Shown: piece after piece, positions 60,022 through 64,000 of the stretch | How positions within the stretch are numbered: position 1 is the first letter of the stretch | Layout of the letters: the number at the start of each line of letters is the position of its first letter | DNA from: a bacterium | GTDB lineage: Bacteria > Zhuqueibacterota > Zhuqueibacteria > Residuimicrobiales > Residuimicrobiaceae | DNA: 64,000 nucleotides | Reading direction: 5' to 3' | Assembly (NCBI GenBank): GCA_029565685.1 | Contig: JAKQNR010000022.1 | Location: 248,001-312,000, forward strand | Program-made: the position numbers and the translations under genes | The notes under the pieces: generated by a model | Databases searched by the model: none | The model's input: only the letters and a program-made list of their open reading frames with translations | Told to the model about the DNA's origin: nothing

Positions 60022-60753
60022 ATGACTCCGAATAAATTCAAGACGCTCATCGTTGACGATGAATGGCTGGTGCGGTCAGAGCTGCGTCTCATGGTTTCCG
60101 AGTTCGATGAACTGACGCTCGTCGGAGAGGCCGCAAGCGTTGATCAGGCGGTGTCCCTGGTGCAGGAAACCCAGCCGGACGTCATTTTTCTTGATATTCA
60201 AATGCCGGGCGCTTCCGGCTTTGAATTGCTGGAGCGAACCGCGGTCTCGGCCCGAATCATCTTTATCACCGCGTTCGACCAGTATGCCATTCGCGCCTTT
60301 GAGGTGAATGCGCTGGATTATCTGCTCAAACCCATCAGCCGGGAGCGGCTGCAAAAGGCGGTTGCGCGACTGCACACCGGAACCCCTACATCGGAATGGC
60401 AGGCGAAAAAAGTCGCCTATGAAGATGTGATCTATGTGCTGGCCGACGGCTCTTTAAAATTCATCAAGCTGCCTTTGCTCAAAGCGTTGACCGCGGCGGG
60501 CAACTATTCTTACATTCTGTACGGCGACAAACCAAAGACCCTGGTGACTAAAACCCTACAGGAGTGGGAAGATTTGCTGCCGGACAAATATTTCGTGCGC
60601 ATTCATCGTTCCGCGATCATCAACTTTGAGTACGTGGATCGCGTGGTCAAATGTGAAAACTATACCCATCAGATCCACCTGCGCGGCGTGCAACAGCCGT
60701 TTGTCATGAGCCGTCGCTATGCCGCCAAACTGCGCGCTCTGCTCAGCTGGTAA
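60022..60753 (+). CDS. LytTR-family response regulator
   Basis: A 243-residue cytoplasmic regulator. The receiver domain (residues 7-120) has the acidic pocket D12-D13, the phosphorylated aspartate D58 ('VIFLDIQMPG'), T83 and K103 ('DYLLKPIS'). The C-terminal LytTR DNA-binding domain (about 140-243) shows 'LTAAGNYSYILYGD' and 'FVRIHRSAIINFEYVDRV'. The histidine kinase encoded convergently at 60772-63933 is its likely partner. It is 15 bases after the polygalacturonase gene and is presumably co-transcribed with it, so the operon makes its own regulator. The SD is weak; an out-of-frame ATG overlaps 4 bases upstream. Target sites are unknown. Confidence 0.9.
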   Translation: MTPNKFKTLIVDDEWLVRSELRLMVSEFDELTLVGEAASVDQAVSLVQETQPDVIFLDIQMPGASGFELLERTAVSARIIFITAFDQYAIRAFEVNALDYLLKPISRERLQKAVARLHTGTPTSEWQAKKVAYEDVIYVLADGSLKFIKLPLLKALTAAGNYSYILYGDKPKTLVTKTLQEWEDLLPDKYFVRIHRSAIINFEYVDRVVKCENYTHQIHLRGVQQPFVMSRRYAAKLRALLSW

Positions 60754-60771
60754 AGCGCGGTCGAGCCGCGG

Positions 60772-63700
60772 CTAACGGCGGCGGCCAGGGTCTTTGTCCG
60801 TCGCCGCCGAATCGCGCTCCTGATCATAGCGAATCCTGATCTGCGCGTGCACCCACCCCGATTCCTCATGCAGCCGGAACTCGTAACGGTCCTTGAACAT
60901 GATCTCCAACCGTTGGCGGATGTTGTCCAGCGACGTCCCATGCACCTCCGGATCTCCGCCGTCATACTCCTTCTCCAAAAGCCGTCCGGTGTTGGAGACA
61001 TCTATGGAAAGCAGCCGGTCATGGATCGTGATCAGCACTTTGACCCTTAAGGGCATGGGACTGGTGCGCATGCCGTATTTGATCGCATTCTCGATCAGCG
61101 GCTGAAACAGGAACGACGGCACCTGGCAATTACGCGCCGCCTCATCGATCTGAAACGACACCTCCAGGGAATCGCGGTAGCGGATTTTTTCGATGTGCAG
61201 ATAATTGTTGACCGCTCCGATCTCTTCGTTGAGAGTATCCTCCAGTTTGTTAAAGTTGAGCAGCGTGTAACGGAAGAATTCTGACATCTCGGTGATCATC
61301 TGCCACGCCCGCTCTTTGTCGATCAGGATCATCGAACGAATAGAGTTATGCGCGTTGAAGAGAAAATGCGGGTTCATCTGGTAGCGCAGCAGCTTCAGTT
61401 GGGCCAGATTCGCCAGAGAGGTGGCTTTGAAAAAATTCTTTTTCTGGTTCTGATAGTCGATGAAGTGCTTGATGGTCAAGCCCAGCAGCAGCAGACCGAT
61501 GATCTTGGCCCACCAGGTCTTCCACATCGGCGGCGTAATGGTAATGCGCAGCGAGGTTCCTGTTTCGTTCCAAACGCCGTCGCTGTTCGCCGCTTTGACG
61601 CGCAGGGTGTACTTGCCCGGATTGAGGTTGGTATAGGTGGCCACGTGCTGATGCCCGATGTCGTTCCAATCCGGATCAAATCCCTCCAGTTTGTATCGAT
61701 ACCGATTCTTGGAACTGACGGCATAGCTGAGCGCGGCAAATTCAATGGAAAAGACCGAATGGCGGTACGAGAGGAGGAGGTGATCTGTATCGGTGATGGA
61801 TTTTTGCAGCAATCCATCGTTTGCACCGACGTGCACCGGCTTGTTGTTCACCCGCAGACCGGTCAGGACCACGGGCGGGCATTTCTCCTTTTGTTTGATC
61901 GCTTGCGGATCAAACACCGTAACGCCGTTGATCCCGCCGAAATACATTTTTCCATCCCGGCTTTTCAGATAGGCGTTGTAGCAGAACTGATTGCTTTGCA
62001 GCCCATTCTCTTTGGTGAAGACGATGCATCGGCCGTCGGCTGGATGAAAGCAAACCAACCCATCGGTGGTGCTCAACCATAGATGACGCTGCTCGTCCTC
62101 AAGGATGCCATAGACGACATTGCCGGGCAAGCCGTCTTCATCGCTGTAGCGGCGGAACTGGCCGGTCGTTGGATTCAGGCGAAAGAGGCCGGCGCCCAGC
62201 GTACCGGCCCAAATCTCCCCCGCGTGGTCCTGAAACACGACGCGCACTTCAACCGCCGCGGCGTTCTGATCAACCAGACGGTACTCTTTAAATGTCCGCG
62301 CATTTTTGTTCAGCCGTCCCAATCGGCCGTTATCCGATCCAATCCAAATGGCATCGCTGCGATCCTGCATGAGCGCGGAGATCAGCGTATACCTGCATAG
62401 ATTCTCACGCGAAGGCCAGTGCTCGAAACGCGCGGTGCGGCTGTTGTAAACGTCCAACCCGGCGTCCGTGGTGCCGATCCAAATGTCGCCTTCTCGATCC
62501 GCCAGCAGAGTGAGAATATCATCGCTCGCCGGACTGTTGGATACACCGGCTTTATGCCGGTGTATCTTGCATTTTCCACTGCGCGCATGCAAAACGTTCA
62601 GACCGCCGCGGAAGGTGCCTGCCCAGATATCCCCGTGGCGATCGCTGACAAGCGCTTTAATATTATTGACAGACAGACTGTAAGGATTGTTCGCTTCATG
62701 CTTGTAATAGATGAAGCGGCCGGTGTCGTGACGCCGGCGATTGATGCCGCCCTCTTCGGTTCCGAACCAGATGTCCCCCTGTTGGTCTTGCAGCAGAGCG
62801 TAAACCACCTTGTTGTTGAGAAAACGATGATCATTCGACCGGGCTTGAAGGTGGTCAAAAACAGCGCTTTGCTGGCTGAGATAATTCAGTCCATCGCGTG
62901 TGCCGATCCACAGATCGCCGTCGAAATCACGGTAAAAACACTGGACAGAGTTGTGGCTCAGCGCCTCGGGATCGTTTGGATCATGCTCATAGCGCTCATG
63001 GACGCCGGTCCCCAGATGAAGCCGGTAGATGCCGCTTCGATTTCCCAGCAGGAGATGGTTCGGACCGTCCTCCAAAAGAGAGCGGATGGTGGTGCTCTCC
63101 GGATTGTTGGGATTAATGGCGATGTGCTCGAACGAGCTGTCCGCCGGATGGAACAGATTGAGTCCGCCAAGGTTGGTGCCGATCCAAAGGCGGCCTGAGG
63201 AATCCTCATATAGAGAGCGGATGTCGTTGTCGCCCAGGCTGCGCGGTTGTAGTGGATCATGGCGGAAGCAGGTAAAGCGTTTCACTCCGGGATCAAAACG
63301 CCACAGACCTGAGGCCAAGGTTCCCAGCCAGAGAATCCCATTATGATCCTGCACGAGTACATTGACCGTGATCAACCGCGTCGGGGAGGAGGCGCGTTCC
63401 GCAGGCAGGTAGGTGGAAAATTTTTTTTCAATCGGATCGAAATGGTCCAGGCCGCGGTTGGTCGCTAACCACAGACCGCCGGTCTGATCCTCTATGATGG
63501 CATTGACGTCGTATCCGGTCTGCTGAGCGGCGGATTCTGCGGAATCCGTCGCCATATGCTCCACTCGCATTGTGGTGGTGTGCAGACAATCCAAACCGCC
63601 GCTTTCCGTGCCGATCCACAGCCGCCCCCGGCGATCTGCATGCAGGGCTCGGACCAAGGGCGCTGAAATCCCCTGCGGATCCACCGGCTTCCAGCGAAAC

Positions 63701-63933
63701 GGAACAAAGTTGATGCCGTCATAACGGCAAAGACCTTCGTTGGTGCCGATCCATAAAAAACCATGTGAATCCTGAGTGATGCAATTGACTTTGCTGTGAG
63801 AAAGCCCCTGGTCGATGGTGAAATGGATGAACCGCGGCTGCGAGTGTGCCTCGGCACAGCTGCCGGGCCGAGGCATAACGGCAAGCAGGATTAGTGCGAA
63901 CCAAAGAGGTGAAAGGCTGTGGGTTCTAACCAT
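60772..63933 (-). CDS. Propeller-sensor histidine kinase of the LytS type
   Basis: A 1053-residue membrane sensor kinase. After the signal peptide (about 1-27), residues about 30-700 are Reg_prop blades ('FTIDQGLSHSKVNCITQDSH', 'GFLWIGTNEGLCRYDG') forming a periplasmic double propeller. A Y_Y_Y domain follows (about 715-790, 'YRYKLEGFDPDWNDIG'). A single membrane helix lies near 805-825 ('WWAKIIGLLLLGLTI'). The kinase has the LytS-type His_kinase motif with H856 in 'YQMNPHFLFNAHNS' and an ATPase domain ('FLFQPLIENAIKYGM', 'GTSLDNIRQRLEIMF'). No receiver or HTH is fused, so it is not a hybrid HTCS. It ends 18 bases from the convergent regulator gene. The sensed glycan is unknown; a pectic oligosaccharide is inferred. 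Confidence 0.9.
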   Translation of the reverse strand: MVRTHSLSPLWFALILLAVMPRPGSCAEAHSQPRFIHFTIDQGLSHSKVNCITQDSHGFLWIGTNEGLCRYDGINFVPFRWKPVDPQGISAPLVRALHADRRGRLWIGTESGGLDCLHTTTMRVEHMATDSAESAAQQTGYDVNAIIEDQTGGLWLATNRGLDHFDPIEKKFSTYLPAERASSPTRLITVNVLVQDHNGILWLGTLASGLWRFDPGVKRFTCFRHDPLQPRSLGDNDIRSLYEDSSGRLWIGTNLGGLNLFHPADSSFEHIAINPNNPESTTIRSLLEDGPNHLLLGNRSGIYRLHLGTGVHERYEHDPNDPEALSHNSVQCFYRDFDGDLWIGTRDGLNYLSQQSAVFDHLQARSNDHRFLNNKVVYALLQDQQGDIWFGTEEGGINRRRHDTGRFIYYKHEANNPYSLSVNNIKALVSDRHGDIWAGTFRGGLNVLHARSGKCKIHRHKAGVSNSPASDDILTLLADREGDIWIGTTDAGLDVYNSRTARFEHWPSRENLCRYTLISALMQDRSDAIWIGSDNGRLGRLNKNARTFKEYRLVDQNAAAVEVRVVFQDHAGEIWAGTLGAGLFRLNPTTGQFRRYSDEDGLPGNVVYGILEDEQRHLWLSTTDGLVCFHPADGRCIVFTKENGLQSNQFCYNAYLKSRDGKMYFGGINGVTVFDPQAIKQKEKCPPVVLTGLRVNNKPVHVGANDGLLQKSITDTDHLLLSYRHSVFSIEFAALSYAVSSKNRYRYKLEGFDPDWNDIGHQHVATYTNLNPGKYTLRVKAANSDGVWNETGTSLRITITPPMWKTWWAKIIGLLLLGLTIKHFIDYQNQKKNFFKATSLANLAQLKLLRYQMNPHFLFNAHNSIRSMILIDKERAWQMITEMSEFFRYTLLNFNKLEDTLNEEIGAVNNYLHIEKIRYRDSLEVSFQIDEAARNCQVPSFLFQPLIENAIKYGMRTSPMPLRVKVLITIHDRLLSIDVSNTGRLLEKEYDGGDPEVHGTSLDNIRQRLEIMFKDRYEFRLHEESGWVHAQIRIRYDQERDSAATDKDPGRRR

Positions 63934-63951
63934 CGCCGGCCGGCTCCACTA

Positions 63952-64000
63952 TTATTCGCTGCGAACCAGGCGGAAATCCTCCATCAGGCCGTAGTCCAGC
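63952..64000 (-). CDS. C-terminal end of a gene cut by the window edge
   Basis: On the minus strand an open frame ends with 'LDYGLMEDFRLVRSE' and a TAA at 63952-63954, 18 bases before the kinase start. The kinase is therefore probably the second gene of a unit. The family cannot be told from 15 residues. Confidence 0.5.
   Translation of the reverse strand, partial: LDYGLMEDFRLVRSE

Noticed and set aside
60772-63933. Hybrid two-component system (HTCS)
   Set aside because: The propeller and Y_Y_Y domains look like an HTCS, but no receiver or AraC-type HTH is fused after the ATPase domain; the regulator is a separate LytTR gene.
1-64000. CRISPR arrays, insertion sequences, tRNA or rRNA genes
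   Set aside because: I looked for short regular repeats, transposase motifs and structural RNA signatures and saw none. The only strong repeats are the three protein modules at 42037-44623.

Overview
The window most resembles a genome of the FCB superphylum outside Bacteroidota (candidate phyla such as KSB1, Marinimicrobia or Calditrichota would fit). It carries type IX secretion (T9SS) genes: a PorU-type C25 sortase, two PorV/PorQ-type barrels and six proteins ending in a 'YPNPFNP...'/FlgD-like C-terminal sorting domain. It also has two TonB-dependent receptors (TBDTs) with an N-terminal carboxypeptidase-regulatory-like domain. Unlike classical Bacteroidota, many genes have clear Shine-Dalgarno (SD) sites, and several promoters are textbook -35/-10 boxes with a 17-bp spacer. 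The phylum assignment is inference; no rRNA or tRNA gene is visible.

Layout. (1) 1-10290, minus strand: a T9SS-sorted sugar-binding-like protein, then after a strong terminator a Tat-exported oligogalacturonate-lyase-like propeller, a large SGNH-esterase/TIM-barrel protein, a GH141-like beta-helix protein and a truncated gene. (2) 10512-22088, minus: lacI-type regulator, TBDT, PorV-like barrel, sorted cargo protein and PorU sortase, apparently one transcription unit. (3) 22089-22472: a divergent control region with two strong promoters, each with a LacI-type operator just downstream of its -10 box. (4) 22473-37807, plus: seven tightly packed genes, namely an alpha/alpha-toroid plus FG-GAP protein, a PQQ-propeller plus DUF4091 protein, a second oligogalacturonate-lyase-like protein, a GH-like lipoprotein, a HAD phosphatase, a GH2 enzyme, and a sensor-type propeller fused to an alpha-helical enzyme-like domain. 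(5) 37882-40107: a sorted CBM9-like protein and a divergent metallophosphoesterase lipoprotein. (6) 40168-54216, minus: a second TBDT-PorV-cargo cassette, followed by two SurA/PpiC-type lipoproteins and a surface protein made of three ~290-residue repeats. (7) 54785-60753, plus: a paralogue of the propeller-toroid protein, a sialidase-like BNR protein, a GH28 polygalacturonase and a LytTR response regulator. (8) 60772-64000, minus: a propeller-sensor histidine kinase convergent with the regulator, and the last codons of another gene.

How the genes may work together (inference). The enzyme set (GH28, two PL22-like proteins, GH141-like, GH2, SGNH esterase, BNR 2-keto-sugar hydrolase-like) points to pectin, possibly rhamnogalacturonan, as substrate. 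Sorting domains are on binding-type or uncharacterised proteins and the sortase, while the depolymerases have only export signals. This suggests surface capture by T9SS-displayed proteins, uptake through the TBDTs and digestion in the periplasm. No SusD homologue is seen; the PorV plus cargo pair beside each TBDT may take its place. One LacI-type repressor appears placed to switch both the uptake/secretion arm and the enzyme arm, and a two-component system sits at the other end.
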